A stretch of 64,000 nt of DNA from Candidatus Contendibacter sp. (GTDB taxonomy: Bacteria > Pseudomonadota > Gammaproteobacteria > Competibacterales > Competibacteraceae): assembly GCA_029624675.1 (NCBI GenBank), contig JARSSP010000058.1, positions 1-64,000 of the forward strand, read 5' to 3'. Each line of letters starts with the position of its first letter. Positions within the stretch are counted from its first letter, which is position 1. Under the pieces are notes generated by a model. The model was given only the letters and a program-made list of their open reading frames with translations. It was not told the DNA's origin and made no database searches. Shown here in pieces: positions 1 to 7,555 of the stretch. The translations under genes were made by a program, and so were the position numbers.

Positions 1-131
1 GGAATGACTGGACGATTAAACCCGGAACGAGTGGTCAGAATCGCCGGAATACCCACGAATACCTCACCCGGCATTCCAACCCGCCGTTTACGGTTCTGAC
101 CCCCATCAAAAAAGAGAAAGGTAATTCGCAT

Positions 132-218
132 TCAACAAGTCTCGCACGGTACGCCGTTCTGGTCCTCATCTAGCGACCCCACGCCGCACTATAGGCTATT
201 CTTTAAAAAACCAGAACC
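132..218 (-). pseudogene. Relic of an Excalibur calcium-binding domain
   Basis: On the minus strand the stretch encodes CGVGSLDEDQNGVPCETC followed by a stop at 132-134. That matches the end of an Excalibur domain: Cys, then LDxDxDGxPCExxC. An in-frame TAG (189-191) sits directly before the first Cys, and the preceding codons (GSGFLKNSL) look like a decayed start of the same domain. A better preserved copy lies at 805-970. The DNA around CTCGCACGGTACGCCGTT is shared by both, so this is probably a duplicated fragment. The rest of 1-237 shows no convincing gene. Confidence 0.4.
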
Positions 219-224
219 GAGGTG

Positions 225-413
225 AGGAAGGCCAAATATGACGACGCAAGAACCCGACGATGAGCTTTTCGAAACTCGCATCATAGACGTTGAGAATCGA
301 AGACGCAGGCCTGGCGGCACGCAACGCCCATCGCCGTCGACCGCTATTGCCCCGAAAGTGCAAGAGACTCTGTTAGGAAAGCCAACTATCACGACGCAAG
401 AACCCGACGATGA
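225..413 (+). repeat. Imperfect 39-bp direct duplication covering a gene start
   Basis: Bases 225-263 and 375-413 are near-identical; 241-263 equals 391-413 exactly (23 bp, beginning ACGACGCAAGAACCCGACGA). The first copy carries the ribosome binding site and ATG of the coiled-coil gene. In the second copy the ATG has become ATC and is read through as internal codons. The gene therefore contains a roughly 150-bp unit that duplicated its own 5' end. Confidence 0.6.
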
Positions 414-720
414 TCGTTGCGAAACGCTGGATTCAGGGGGCGAGCAGGCGACCGGATCGGTCTCGGTGGAGCAACTCCGCGATCAACTCAAGGATGCTCG
501 CGAGCGGATCAAGAGTATGCAGGGGCAGCAGAACCGATTGATGGCCCTGCTGGCAACCGAGCGGGCCGCCCGCGCCGCGCTGGAGCAACGCCTGCCACCA
601 GCCCCGACCCCACCGTCGAGCAGGGTCGGGCTGTGGACGCTGGCGCTCTTATTGCTAGCCGTCCTGGCGCTGGCCGGCTGGTATTTCCGCGAAGGCATCC
701 TGGCCATCCTGGGGCTGTGA
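238..720 (+). CDS. Small coiled-coil protein with C-terminal membrane anchor
   Basis: 160 residues, family not recognised. The ATG follows a purine-rich site (GAGGTGAGGAAGG, about 7 bases upstream). Residues 1-75 are polar, and the motif TTQEPDD occurs twice (residues 2-8 and about 52-58), reflecting a DNA duplication. Residues about 80-120 form a heptad-rich coiled coil (VEQLRDQLKDARERIKS). After a Pro-rich spacer, residues about 130-155 form one hydrophobic helix (WTLALLLLAVLALAGWYF) near the C terminus. It is probably a tail-anchored inner-membrane protein with a cytoplasmic coiled coil. No operon partner is evident. Confidence 0.55.
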   Translation: MTTQEPDDELFETRIIDVENRRRRPGGTQRPSPSTAIAPKVQETLLGKPTITTQEPDDDRCETLDSGGEQATGSVSVEQLRDQLKDARERIKSMQGQQNRLMALLATERAARAALEQRLPPAPTPPSSRVGLWTLALLLLAVLALAGWYFREGILAILGL

Positions 721-804
721 CCCGGCATCGCAACAACTGGCCGAACTGGATATATTCAGCTCCCGCCATCGCGTCCCCTCACGCAAATTCACGATAAGGA
801 CTAA

Positions 805-1110
805 ATGGCACAGCGTCTCGCACGGTACGCCGTTGTGGTTGCCATCCAGGGAGTGGACGCCGCACCACGTATTGAGGTAGAACCGCGCCTCCTTACAGCT
901 CGTCATTTCGCGGTAGTACCGCTTGTCGGCGCAGGTGAAGCCGCTGCTGGCGGCTGGGGTCGGACCGCTGGCGCACGGGCAGCCGGGGCTGATGCGGTAG
1001 CGAAATCCCCTTCCGCTAGCCCCAAGGTGGGCAGCGTTCCGCCTCCGGTAGACCCCACGAGCCCCTCTTGGCCGCCTTGGCTTCCGCTTCCAACGCCAGC
1101 AGCGACGACC
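805..1110 (-). pseudogene. Broken SNase-Excalibur nuclease, 3' part only
   Basis: Minus-strand translation in two frames gives the end of a staphylococcal-nuclease domain (LALEAEAKAAKRGSWGLP, then PPW, stop at 1016-1018). In another frame it gives a complete Excalibur domain (TSCKEARFYL, then CGVHSLDGNHNGVPCETLC). Secreted SNase proteins with a C-terminal Excalibur domain are common in gammaproteobacteria. A frameshift separates the two parts, and the N-terminal barrel is replaced by an IS982-like relic, so the gene is dead. The plus-strand frame over the same bases looks like a shadow. Confidence 0.55.
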
Positions 1111-1312
1111 CGATGGAGTTTGAAGCCATGGAACCAGCTCATCGAGGTTTTGCCCCGGCGGGCGACTTTTTGGAACACTGGGTGACTGGAATGCGGCGGT
1201 TGTGGCGGACCACCAGCGAGGTGACAGTAAAAGGCTTTAAAATTGTGGTACCGGGCCTGATGGAAATAGATCAGAATCGTCATGATTTCACGGAGGGTCA
1301 ACCGGCTGGGGC
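1104..1312 (-). pseudogene. IS982-family transposase relic
   Basis: The minus strand encodes LTLREIMTILIYFHQARYHN and, after an internal deletion, RRGKTSMSWFHGFKLH. Both are signature stretches of IS982-type transposases (EIMTI...FHQ...FK.FY and GKSSMGWFFGFKLH). The active-site region between and after them is missing, and stops occur upstream. The relic abuts the truncated SNase gene, which suggests insertion followed by decay. Bases about 1411-1430 could be an old element end, but no clear terminal repeat pair was found. Confidence 0.55.
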
Positions 1313-1451
1313 GCTAGCGTGTACCGTCGGTCAGGAACTGGCGATGCCCGTTGGGGGCGGGGAAGGAGTAGCAAGAAGCAGCGGATACTGGAACAGCTTG
1401 CTTGGTTCCTGTAAACCTTGTTAAGGGTGTGAAGGGATTAATTGGCCCATT

Positions 1452-1507
1452 TTGATATAAAAGTATTGAAATGAGATTTAAATCTTATTAAGATACTTTC
1501 ATATCAA
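1452..1507. promoter_or_regulatory. 56-bp imperfect palindrome, candidate operator
   Basis: The outer arms are TTGATATAAAAGTA (1452-1465) and TACTTTCATATCAA (1494-1507), differing at one position. The centre is the perfect 12-bp palindrome AGATTTAAATCT (1474-1485), and most bases between also pair. It is far more AT-rich than its surroundings and ends 21 bp before the NTF2-like ATG. The next gene encodes a TetR regulator, so binding by that protein is a reasonable inference; an RNA hairpin in the leader is the alternative. Confidence 0.5.
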
Positions 1508-1528
1508 ACTCACCGAGAGGTTACCACC

Positions 1529-1954
1529 ATGCCGCTGACCCCCCAACAGATGGACCAGAAAATCGATGAGCATTTTGTTTACGAGCATCATGACGATATC
1601 GAAGGCGTTCTTGCCACTTTAGCGCCGGATGCAACCCACGATGTCGTGGGTTGGCCTAATGGCCCCAGCCATGACCGTGAAGCAGCGCGGAATTTCTATA
1701 AGACGTTGTTTGCGGATCTTTCCGGAGAACAGGTGACCCCCTTGCGGCGGTTGTACGGTGATGGTTTCCTGGTCGATGAATCACGCTGGCGAGGTCAAGC
1801 GCCGGGGCGTCCCTTTGGCCTTGAAGGTCGCGGGCGACCTCTCGATTTCCGCCTGCTGCATGTGGTGGAGTTCACGGAAACCGGGCAGATTCAAAAAGAG
1901 CAAGTCTGGATCGATCTGGCGGCGATCCTCCAACAACTTCCGCAAGAGCAATGA
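1529..1954 (+). CDS. NTF2-like / SnoaL-type protein
   Basis: 141 residues, the usual size for one NTF2-like alpha+beta cone domain. It opens with a helix (MPLTPQQMDQKIDEHFVYEH) and a segment where the fold binds ligand (EGVLATLAPDATHDVVG). A mid-region helix (AARNFYKTLFADLSG) and C-terminal strands (LLHVVEFTETGQIQKEQVW) follow. Members are SnoaL-like cyclases, isomerases or ligand carriers, and the substrate cannot be told here. It overlaps the following TetR gene by 4 bp (ATGA), so the two are co-translated, and the large palindrome upstream is the likely control point. Confidence 0.7.
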   Translation: MPLTPQQMDQKIDEHFVYEHHDDIEGVLATLAPDATHDVVGWPNGPSHDREAARNFYKTLFADLSGEQVTPLRRLYGDGFLVDESRWRGQAPGRPFGLEGRGRPLDFRLLHVVEFTETGQIQKEQVWIDLAAILQQLPQEQ

Positions 1955-2565
1955 GCCGTCCACGTGGGCCGAGCAACCAAGAGTTGCGCACGCGCAAGGA
2001 TTTGTTGTTGGCCGCCAGTCGGTTGATGAAGCAGGGCCGCACCCCCACGATGGATGAAGTGGCGGAGGAGGCCCTGGTATCGCGCGCCACGGCGTATCGT
2101 CACTTTCCAAAGATTGAGGCGTTATTGGTCGAAGCGCCGCTGGACGCGGCGATCACCGACCCGTCGGAACTTTTTGCCAAGGACTCTTCTGACGATGTGG
2201 AAGAACGGATAGATCGGGCCGAGGCGTCCTTGCACGAGATGGTCTACCAGAACGAGGCGCAGCTACGGATTATGCTGGCCAACTCGATCCGTCGTGACCT
2301 GACGGATGATTCAATACCGGCTCGGCAAAACCGTCGATTACCGTTAATCGAAGCCGCGTTGGCTCCGGCGCGCCATCGTCTTCCCGAAGCAGATTACGAA
2401 CGGCTCTGCGCCGCGTTGGCGCTGATCTTCGGAACAGAGTCGATGATTGTTTTCCGCGATGTCCTGGGTATTGATTCCGACACCGCGCGAACCGTCAAAA
2501 GCTGGGCGGTGCGGGCGCTAGTCCATGCCGCGTTGCGGGATTCAACTTCTACCGCCGTCGAGTGA
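1951..2565 (+). CDS. TetR-family transcriptional regulator
   Basis: 204 residues. Residues about 12-60 form the TetR helix-turn-helix: LLLAASRLMKQ, then MDEVAEEALVSRATAYRHF, with the typical YRHF recognition-helix end. The remainder is helical and would bind an inducer. Its ATG overlaps the stop of the NTF2-like gene, so it is probably a local repressor controlling that gene and itself through the palindrome at 1452-1507. The ligand is unknown. The next 290 bp hold no gene I can support, only a short GC hairpin (2779-2794). Confidence 0.85.
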   Translation: MSRPRGPSNQELRTRKDLLLAASRLMKQGRTPTMDEVAEEALVSRATAYRHFPKIEALLVEAPLDAAITDPSELFAKDSSDDVEERIDRAEASLHEMVYQNEAQLRIMLANSIRRDLTDDSIPARQNRRLPLIEAALAPARHRLPEADYERLCAALALIFGTESMIVFRDVLGIDSDTARTVKSWAVRALVHAALRDSTSTAVE

Positions 2566-2856
2566 AGGGACGCACAACGAACATCTGGCTGAAGGCTCCC
2601 AGCGATGGTGCTCGCCGCTCCTTGTCGCCCTTGCCGATGACGCGCACGGATTTCGCCGAGCCGTCCACTCGCCGCCCCGCCGCCGGTCGTTCAGTTCCCG
2701 TTCGCAATTCATTCAGCACGCGCTCAGGCTCACTTCGGAATCATTCGCCTTACCAGGCGATGGATGGCGGATCGCTGGCCCCGCCTTCGCGGGGAGTCCC
2801 ACCCCCGTCACTGATTGAGAACCAGATCGCCCCGTCCGGTGGGCAGGAGTGAACCG

Positions 2857-3177
2857 ATGAAAGCCATGAAGTGGATACTGGGAGCCGTCGTCGCCACCGC
2901 GATCCTGGCCCCGCTGCAAAGCGCCAACGCATGGGGCGGTGACCCCTACGGCGGGGGTGATCCCTACCAAAGTTACCGCGCCCACTACCGAGGAGATGGC
3001 TACTACGGCGGTTACCGAGGTCACTACCGAGGTCATCGCGGCTACTACGGGCGTCACGGCTACTACGGGCGTCACGGCTACTACGGGCGTCACGGCTACT
3101 ACGGGCGGCCTTGGTACGGCTATCGAGGGCCGGTGGTGGTGGTTCCGCCCCCGCCCCCCCCACCGTTCCCTTGGTAA
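2857..3177 (+). CDS. Secreted Gly/Tyr-rich repeat protein
   Basis: 106 residues. An AGGAG site 7 bases upstream supports this ATG. Residues 1-25 are a signal peptide (MKWILGAVVATAILAPL, cleavage near SANA). The mature part is rich in Gly, Tyr, Arg and His with repeats of the type GYYGRH, and ends in PVVVVPPPPPPPFPW. Composition and size resemble sulfur globule proteins and other Gly/Tyr-rich envelope proteins, but low-complexity sequence makes assignment weak. Location is probably periplasmic or extracellular. Confidence 0.6.
   Translation: MKAMKWILGAVVATAILAPLQSANAWGGDPYGGGDPYQSYRAHYRGDGYYGGYRGHYRGHRGYYGRHGYYGRHGYYGRHGYYGRPWYGYRGPVVVVPPPPPPPFPW
3040..3109 (+). repeat. 18-bp tandem repeat inside the Gly/Tyr-rich gene
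   Basis: GGCTACTACGGGCGTCAC occurs three times head to tail (3040-3057, 3058-3075, 3076-3093), followed by a partial fourth copy. Each unit encodes GYYGRH. The copies are identical at the DNA level, indicating recent expansion and possible copy-number variation between strains. Confidence 0.85.
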
Positions 3178-3388
3178 GCCCGGTTGGATGGAGCAGTGTA
3201 TCGCCCTAATCGCCCTCCAGGTGGGCGGGAGAGACGGTCGCCTGGGGGGACCGAAATCGCCATGAACGGTGGTGTTTGTTATATACATAGAACGTAATAC
3301 GTAAAATATTAAAGCAGCTAGCGGGTTCTTCACCCTCGATAATGGCGTTTATGTGGGGTCAATCGGCCCGGTCGGATATACTAAAATC

Positions 3389-4384
3389 ATGACTGCTCCC
3401 GATCGCCTGATTCCCGCCGAACCCCGACCCGTCCTCCCGGGTCGGACCCTGACCGCCGCCGAGTTTCAGTGCCTGGCCGAAGTGCCGCCCGAGTGGGAGT
3501 GGTTCGCGAACCTGCCCAACGCTAAAACCCGCCGCGCCTACCAGCAAGATGTGGCGGACTTCACCGCCTTCGTCGGGATCGGCCGTTCGGAGGACTTTCG
3601 GCGGGTGACCCGCGCCCACCTGATCGCCTGGCGGAGAGATCTGGAAGCGCGGAACCTGGCGCCGTCTTCCATCCGTCGCAAACTCGCCGCGCTGTCCTCG
3701 CTGTTCGACTACCTGTGCGAACACCATGCGGTCCCGCACAACCCGGTGGACGGGGTCAAACGGCCCAAGGCCGACCACCGCGAGGGCCTGACCCCGGCCC
3801 TGGGCGACGCCCAAGCGCGGGCCTTACTTGACGCACCGCCCGAAGACACCGTCAAGGGAAAACGGGACCGAGCGATCCTGGGTACCCTGCTCTATCACGG
3901 CCTGCGCCGGGAGGAGCTGTGCCGCTTGAAGGTCCGCGATCTCCAGCAGCGGGAAGGTATCCTCCATCTGCGCATTGAGGCAAAGGCGACAAGATTCGCT
4001 TCGTGCCGGTGGCGGCTAAATAAAGCCGCCTGGTTGATTCAAGCGTACCTGGATCAGGCGGGACATGGCCACGACCGGGCGGGACCGCTGTTTCGCCCGG
4101 TCCGGAACAACACCACCGGCACCCTCAACAAGCCGCTGAACCCAGCTTCGACCTATCAGGACGTGGTGCGGCGCTACGGGAAGCAGGTGGGGATCAACGC
4201 CGCCGTCCACGGTTTCTGCGTGCATTCGCTGCGAGTCACCGCCGCCGCCAATGCCCTGCAACATGGAGCCGACCTCGCGAAAGTACAGGCCTGGCTGGGC
4301 CACGCCGACGTGGTCACCACCCGGCTGTACGACAAGCGCAACTATCGCCCGGAAGACAGTCCGACGTTTCGGGTGGAGTATTGA
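3389..4384 (+). CDS. Tyrosine recombinase / phage-type integrase, probably impaired
   Basis: 331 residues from the ATG at 3389; an upstream in-frame GTG at 3353 is less likely. Residues about 40-130 are the SAM-like core-binding domain (TRRAYQQDVADF, SSIRRKLAALSSLFDYL). The catalytic domain has Arg in YHGLRREELCRL, HSLR, GHADVVTTRLY and the nucleophile Tyr near YDKRNY. The beta-hairpin with the catalytic Lys is corrupted: in the ORF frame residues 197-211 are nonsense, but one base over (3979-4020) the DNA reads GKGDKIRFVPVAAK. A compensating indel pair therefore spoils the motif. It may be the relic integrase of a mobile element. Confidence 0.75.
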   Translation: MTAPDRLIPAEPRPVLPGRTLTAAEFQCLAEVPPEWEWFANLPNAKTRRAYQQDVADFTAFVGIGRSEDFRRVTRAHLIAWRRDLEARNLAPSSIRRKLAALSSLFDYLCEHHAVPHNPVDGVKRPKADHREGLTPALGDAQARALLDAPPEDTVKGKRDRAILGTLLYHGLRREELCRLKVRDLQQREGILHLRIEAKATRFASCRWRLNKAAWLIQAYLDQAGHGHDRAGPLFRPVRNNTTGTLNKPLNPASTYQDVVRRYGKQVGINAAVHGFCVHSLRVTAAANALQHGADLAKVQAWLGHADVVTTRLYDKRNYRPEDSPTFRVEY

Positions 4385-4475
4385 AGTTGCTCCACCGCGT
4401 AGGCTTCTGACTACCGCATCGGAAAGCCCGAACGTCGCCGCCTGGGCCGTTTGGCTAATTAAAATTTAAGTAAAC

Positions 4476-4492
4476 CACCGGCTTTGCCGGTG
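4476..4492 (-). terminator. Short hairpin downstream of the SDR gene
   Basis: CACCGGC and GCCGGTG pair around a TTT loop. On the minus strand the stem is followed by GTTTACTTAAATTTTAA, a U-rich run, as in an intrinsic terminator. It could end minus-strand transcription from the SDR about 220 bp upstream. Confidence 0.4.
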
Positions 4493-4589
4493 CGACTAGA
4501 ACAGGCTCTGCCGTTCCAGCGTAAAAAGCCTTCCAAGGGAAGCTCCGAAGGCTGAACTCCCAATAGGTGGCGCGTCAGCGCGTTGACGC

Positions 4590-4690
4590 CGCGGGCGGCG
4601 CGGCGGGCGGCTTCCAGCAGGGCGACGATAGCGCCGTGAATGCCGCCGTAATCGATGAGACTTGGAACGATGTCCGTCGTTGTCGTACAG
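4590..4690 (-). pseudogene. Relic of a DUF1016 (YhcG-like) N-terminal domain
   Basis: The minus strand encodes DYGGIHGAIVALLEAARRAA and then RGVNAL. This resembles the start of DUF1016 proteins, which continue with TATYWEIGR. Here the ATYWE stretch exists only in the neighbouring frame, showing a small deletion, and nothing after it matches the family. DUF1016 proteins are PD-(D/E)XK nuclease-like and common in accessory islands. Only about 35 codons remain. Confidence 0.4.
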
Positions 4691-4709
4691 GATCGCGCGG
4701 TGCTTGTGT

Positions 4710-5507
4710 TTACCAAGGGATAGGCTGACCATCCCGGAAAAAGCCACCGGTCGGGCCGTCGGGTCCCACCAGCGCTGCCCACACGATGCCTTGGGCGCCC
4801 TCCTCGATGGTGCGCGTGGCCCCCGGTCCACCCATGGCGGTTCTGACCCATCCCGGACTGACCGCGTTGACCCGAACGGCCGACGCCGCGAGCTCCTGGG
4901 CCAGAATCCGGGTAAAGGCGTTGAGTCCCACCTTGGAGATGCGGTAGGCGTTGGCGGGCCAGCCCCGTTCAAGATGCCGGCCCGCTTCCACGTCGCGAAC
5001 GAAGCGGTTCAGCAGGTCCACCAAGTCGTTCCGAGTCAGCACCGGGTTGAGAAACTGATCGCACAAGGCCGGTGGCAGCCCGTCCATTTGCCCCATGGCG
5101 CTGGAGACCATGACGATGCGACCGTGGGGTGCCAGCAGCGGGAGCAGTCGGTCGGTGACCGCCATCACCCCGAAAAAGTTGACCGAGAGGGTGCGGCGGG
5201 CCACGCCGGCGTCGAATCCCTCCAGCGCGACGCCGGCGTTGTTGACAAGGGCATCGATGCGCCCGCCTTCCCGTCGCAAGGTGTCCGCCAGCGCCGCCAC
5301 GCTGGCTGGATCGGTCACGTCCAGTGAATGGTAGCGCACCGCAAAGCCTTGGCCTCGAAGCCGGTTCATCGCCGCTTGCCCCTCGGCCTCGTCGCGGCTG
5401 GTGAGCATCACCCGGAGGCCACGCTGGGCTAGTTGGCGGCAAGTTTCCAGGCCAAGACCCCGGTTGGCGCCGGTGACGACCGCAAGTTGTTGACTATTTT
5501 CTACCAT
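4710..5507 (-). CDS. Short-chain dehydrogenase/reductase, carbonyl reductase type
   Basis: 265 residues from the ATG at 5507; a TTG two codons upstream is the alternative. The Rossmann cofactor motif is VTGANRGLG at the N terminus, with TSRD after the second strand suggesting NADP(H). NNAGV, the catalytic Ser in MVSSAMG and YRISK (Tyr/Lys) complete the classical SDR active site. The insert between Ser and Tyr and the end (PTGGFFRDGQPIPW) match plant/bacterial carbonyl reductase-like SDRs. The substrate is unknown. It stands alone, facing away from parA. Confidence 0.85.
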   Translation of the reverse strand: MVENSQQLAVVTGANRGLGLETCRQLAQRGLRVMLTSRDEAEGQAAMNRLRGQGFAVRYHSLDVTDPASVAALADTLRREGGRIDALVNNAGVALEGFDAGVARRTLSVNFFGVMAVTDRLLPLLAPHGRIVMVSSAMGQMDGLPPALCDQFLNPVLTRNDLVDLLNRFVRDVEAGRHLERGWPANAYRISKVGLNAFTRILAQELAASAVRVNAVSPGWVRTAMGGPGATRTIEEGAQGIVWAALVGPDGPTGGFFRDGQPIPW

Positions 5508-5558
5508 TTGCAAGCAATATCGTCTATGGTGGAATAAATCAAGCTAGGTTCATCGAAT

Positions 5559-5614
5559 GTAGCAAGTTGCTACGAATCGCGCGAGCCTTTGGTGGATGCG
5601 TAGCAACTTGCTAC
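5559..5614. promoter_or_regulatory. Pair of palindromic partition-like sites upstream of parA
   Basis: GTAGCAAGTTGCTAC (5559-5573) and GTAGCAACTTGCTAC (5600-5614) are palindromes with a single central base and are each other's complement, centred 41 bp apart. Related copies follow parB (7398-7414, 7426-7442). This placement around parAB fits a centromere (parS) or the operator by which ParB or ParA autoregulates the operon. The sequence is not the chromosomal parS consensus. Confidence 0.65.
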
Positions 5615-5681
5615 ATGTTTTCCAGCGAGACCCTTCACATATGCGATCATTCGAACACGTAAACGGTTCTTTTCGATCCCT

Positions 5682-6503
5682 ATGAGACAGCACAAAGAAA
5701 CAAAGATTATCGCGGTGGCCAACCATAAGGGTGGTTGCGGCAAGACGACGACCGTGGTGAACCTGGCTGCGGAATTTTCCAAAATGGGTTTGTCGGTTCT
5801 CGTGGTCGATGTGGATCCTCAAGCTAACGCAAGCCTTCACCTGGGTAAAATGCACCCGAGCGAGGTTCCAATCACTTGTGCGGAGTTGCTGCTTTCCGAT
5901 CTGGAGAAGCTGCCCCTTGCCATTCAAGAGGATACCAACATTGAGGGCGTATCGCTGATCTACGGATCGCTGGCGCTGGGTAGAACGGAAGATGAATTGA
6001 GAGATACCACACCGAGACCATCGGAAGAACTTCGGGCAAAGCTCCAACCACTCGATGGACTGTATGACATCATCCTGATCGACTGCCCTCCCAGTCTAAA
6101 ATTGCTGACCAGCAACGCTCTGGCGTCCGCGACCCATCTGATTATACCGGTGGAATCCGGCTCTCAGTACGGCATGTACGGTGTAACCGACTTGATGAAG
6201 CACATCGCGAAAATCCGCCGAATCAACCCTCGACTTGAAGTGCTCGGCGCGCTGCTCATCAAGCATGATGAACGATTGATGGTTAGTAAGCTCATCGAAA
6301 ACATGGCGCGGGAACAGATCGGCAAACTCCTGCCCATCAAGATTTCCACCAGCACGAAGGTAAACCAGGCTGCCATGGCGCAAAGCAGTTTGCACGCGCT
6401 GGATCGTACCGCCAAAGTGTCCCGCGAGTTTCGGCAGCTTGCTCGCGAACTGGCAAAGGAGCTTGACCTTAAGGAAGTCGCGGTGGGGGACAGCCATGCC
6501 TAA
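5682..6503 (+). CDS. parA: ParA-family partition ATPase
   Basis: 273 residues. The deviant Walker A motif is NHKGGCGKTTTVVNLA near residue 13, with VVDVDPQANAS and ILIDCPPSLKLLTSNAL as Walker A' and B. These are the hallmarks of ParA/Soj ATPases that move DNA cargo over the nucleoid. There is no N-terminal HTH, so it is the short (type Ib or Soj-like) form and autoregulation would rest with ParB. The stop overlaps the parB start by 8 bp. Palindromic sites lie before and after the pair. Confidence 0.9.
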   Translation: MRQHKETKIIAVANHKGGCGKTTTVVNLAAEFSKMGLSVLVVDVDPQANASLHLGKMHPSEVPITCAELLLSDLEKLPLAIQEDTNIEGVSLIYGSLALGRTEDELRDTTPRPSEELRAKLQPLDGLYDIILIDCPPSLKLLTSNALASATHLIIPVESGSQYGMYGVTDLMKHIAKIRRINPRLEVLGALLIKHDERLMVSKLIENMAREQIGKLLPIKISTSTKVNQAAMAQSSLHALDRTAKVSREFRQLARELAKELDLKEVAVGDSHA

Positions 6504-7401
6504 GAATTTGAAGGCGTTGCTGGCGAAAAAACTGGCCGAGAACAGCCAACGTCACGCGGACGCACGACAAGAGACCGAATTGGATGTTGGGCGACATCAC
6601 ATCAAGCTGTCCGTCGATGAGATCGAGCCAAACCCCTATCAGCCCCGCAGAGTTTTTCCGCAACAGGAATTGGACGAATTAGCGGCCTCGATTTCCGAGG
6701 TCGGGTTGCTTCAACCCATTTCCGTTCGGCAGATTCGTGATCGCTACCAGATCATCGCGGGCGAACGTCGATGGCGGGCGTACAAGCTGCTTGGGCGCTC
6801 CACGATCGAAGCACTGGTTATTCCCGTCGAAGAATCCGACATGGCCGTGCTCGCGTTGGTCGAGAATATAGATCGCGCGGACCTTTCGGACTACGAGATC
6901 GGCAAGGCTCTAAGACAAATCGAAAGCTTATTCCCCACCCGAAAAAAACTTGCCGAAGCGTTGGGGATGAACCGAGAGGACATGTATCGCTACTACGCTT
7001 TCGAATATTTCCCGGAACCGATTCTTGCCAGGCTCGACGCAAATCCACGCTTGCTGTCTAGGGCTGCGGCAGCGGACATCAAACGGACAATGCAATCGAT
7101 TGATCCGCCATCGCTGGCGCTAGAATTGCTGAATCGGGCTTGGGAGTTGCTCGAAGCCGGGGCATTGGAGCAGACCAAATTCTCTAATTTTCTGTTAAGG
7201 GAACTGCGAATCTTCAAAGAAGAGAATGCGCCAAGGTTCCACGAGGTTCGCCAGACACTGGCACGGGAGGGCAAGACCGTTGGCTCCATTGCTCGCGACT
7301 CAAAGCACTTGGTCATCAAGCTGAAGATCGATGCGTTGAGCGACGAGAACGAAGCCAAGCTGCGGAGCTTCGTCGAACGGATCGCGTCAGGAGATTTGTA
7401 G
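6496..7401 (+). CDS. parB: ParB/RepB-type partition protein
   Basis: 301 residues from the ATG at 6496. It has a conserved ParB/Srx CTPase fold: DEIEPNPYQPRRVF, SISEVGLLQPISVRQI, IIAGERRWRAYKLLGRSTIEALV. An HTH region follows (LAEALGMNREDMYRYYAFEYF), with a divergent C-terminal dimer domain. GERRWRA is the signature phosphate-binding/arginine patch. It overlaps parA. Its stop codon (TAG, 7399-7401) lies inside a GTAGCAAGTTGC repeat, so binding site and coding end coincide. Confidence 0.9.
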   Translation: MPKNLKALLAKKLAENSQRHADARQETELDVGRHHIKLSVDEIEPNPYQPRRVFPQQELDELAASISEVGLLQPISVRQIRDRYQIIAGERRWRAYKLLGRSTIEALVIPVEESDMAVLALVENIDRADLSDYEIGKALRQIESLFPTRKKLAEALGMNREDMYRYYAFEYFPEPILARLDANPRLLSRAAAADIKRTMQSIDPPSLALELLNRAWELLEAGALEQTKFSNFLLRELRIFKEENAPRFHEVRQTLAREGKTVGSIARDSKHLVIKLKIDALSDENEAKLRSFVERIASGDL

Positions 7402-7442
7402 CAAGTTGCCACACAATCCAAGCGTGTAGCAAGTTGCCACAC
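7398..7442 (+). repeat. Two direct GTAGCAAGTTGCCACAC sites at the parB end
   Basis: Identical 17-bp copies lie at 7398-7414 and 7426-7442. Ten of the first twelve positions form the half-palindrome seen upstream of parA. They probably belong to the same ParB-site family and would bracket the parAB operon. Confidence 0.6.
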
Positions 7443-7555
7443 TGGTATCAGCGCTACTGGCACTTCGTTGACGGTTGCTTATGGAAAGGACCTCCATCCA
7501 GTTAGGCTATAACCTGGGTGCTGCGAACATACCCTAACCCAAGAGATTTATCGCC

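Noticed and set aside
805..1424. Plus-strand frames between the first gene and the NTF2-like gene
   Set aside because: The minus strand in the same bases reads as SNase-Excalibur and IS982 fragments, so the plus frames are incidental.
4710..5513. Using the TTG at 5513 as the SDR start
   Set aside because: The ATG at 5507 starts the protein just before the Rossmann strand and no ribosome site favours the TTG.
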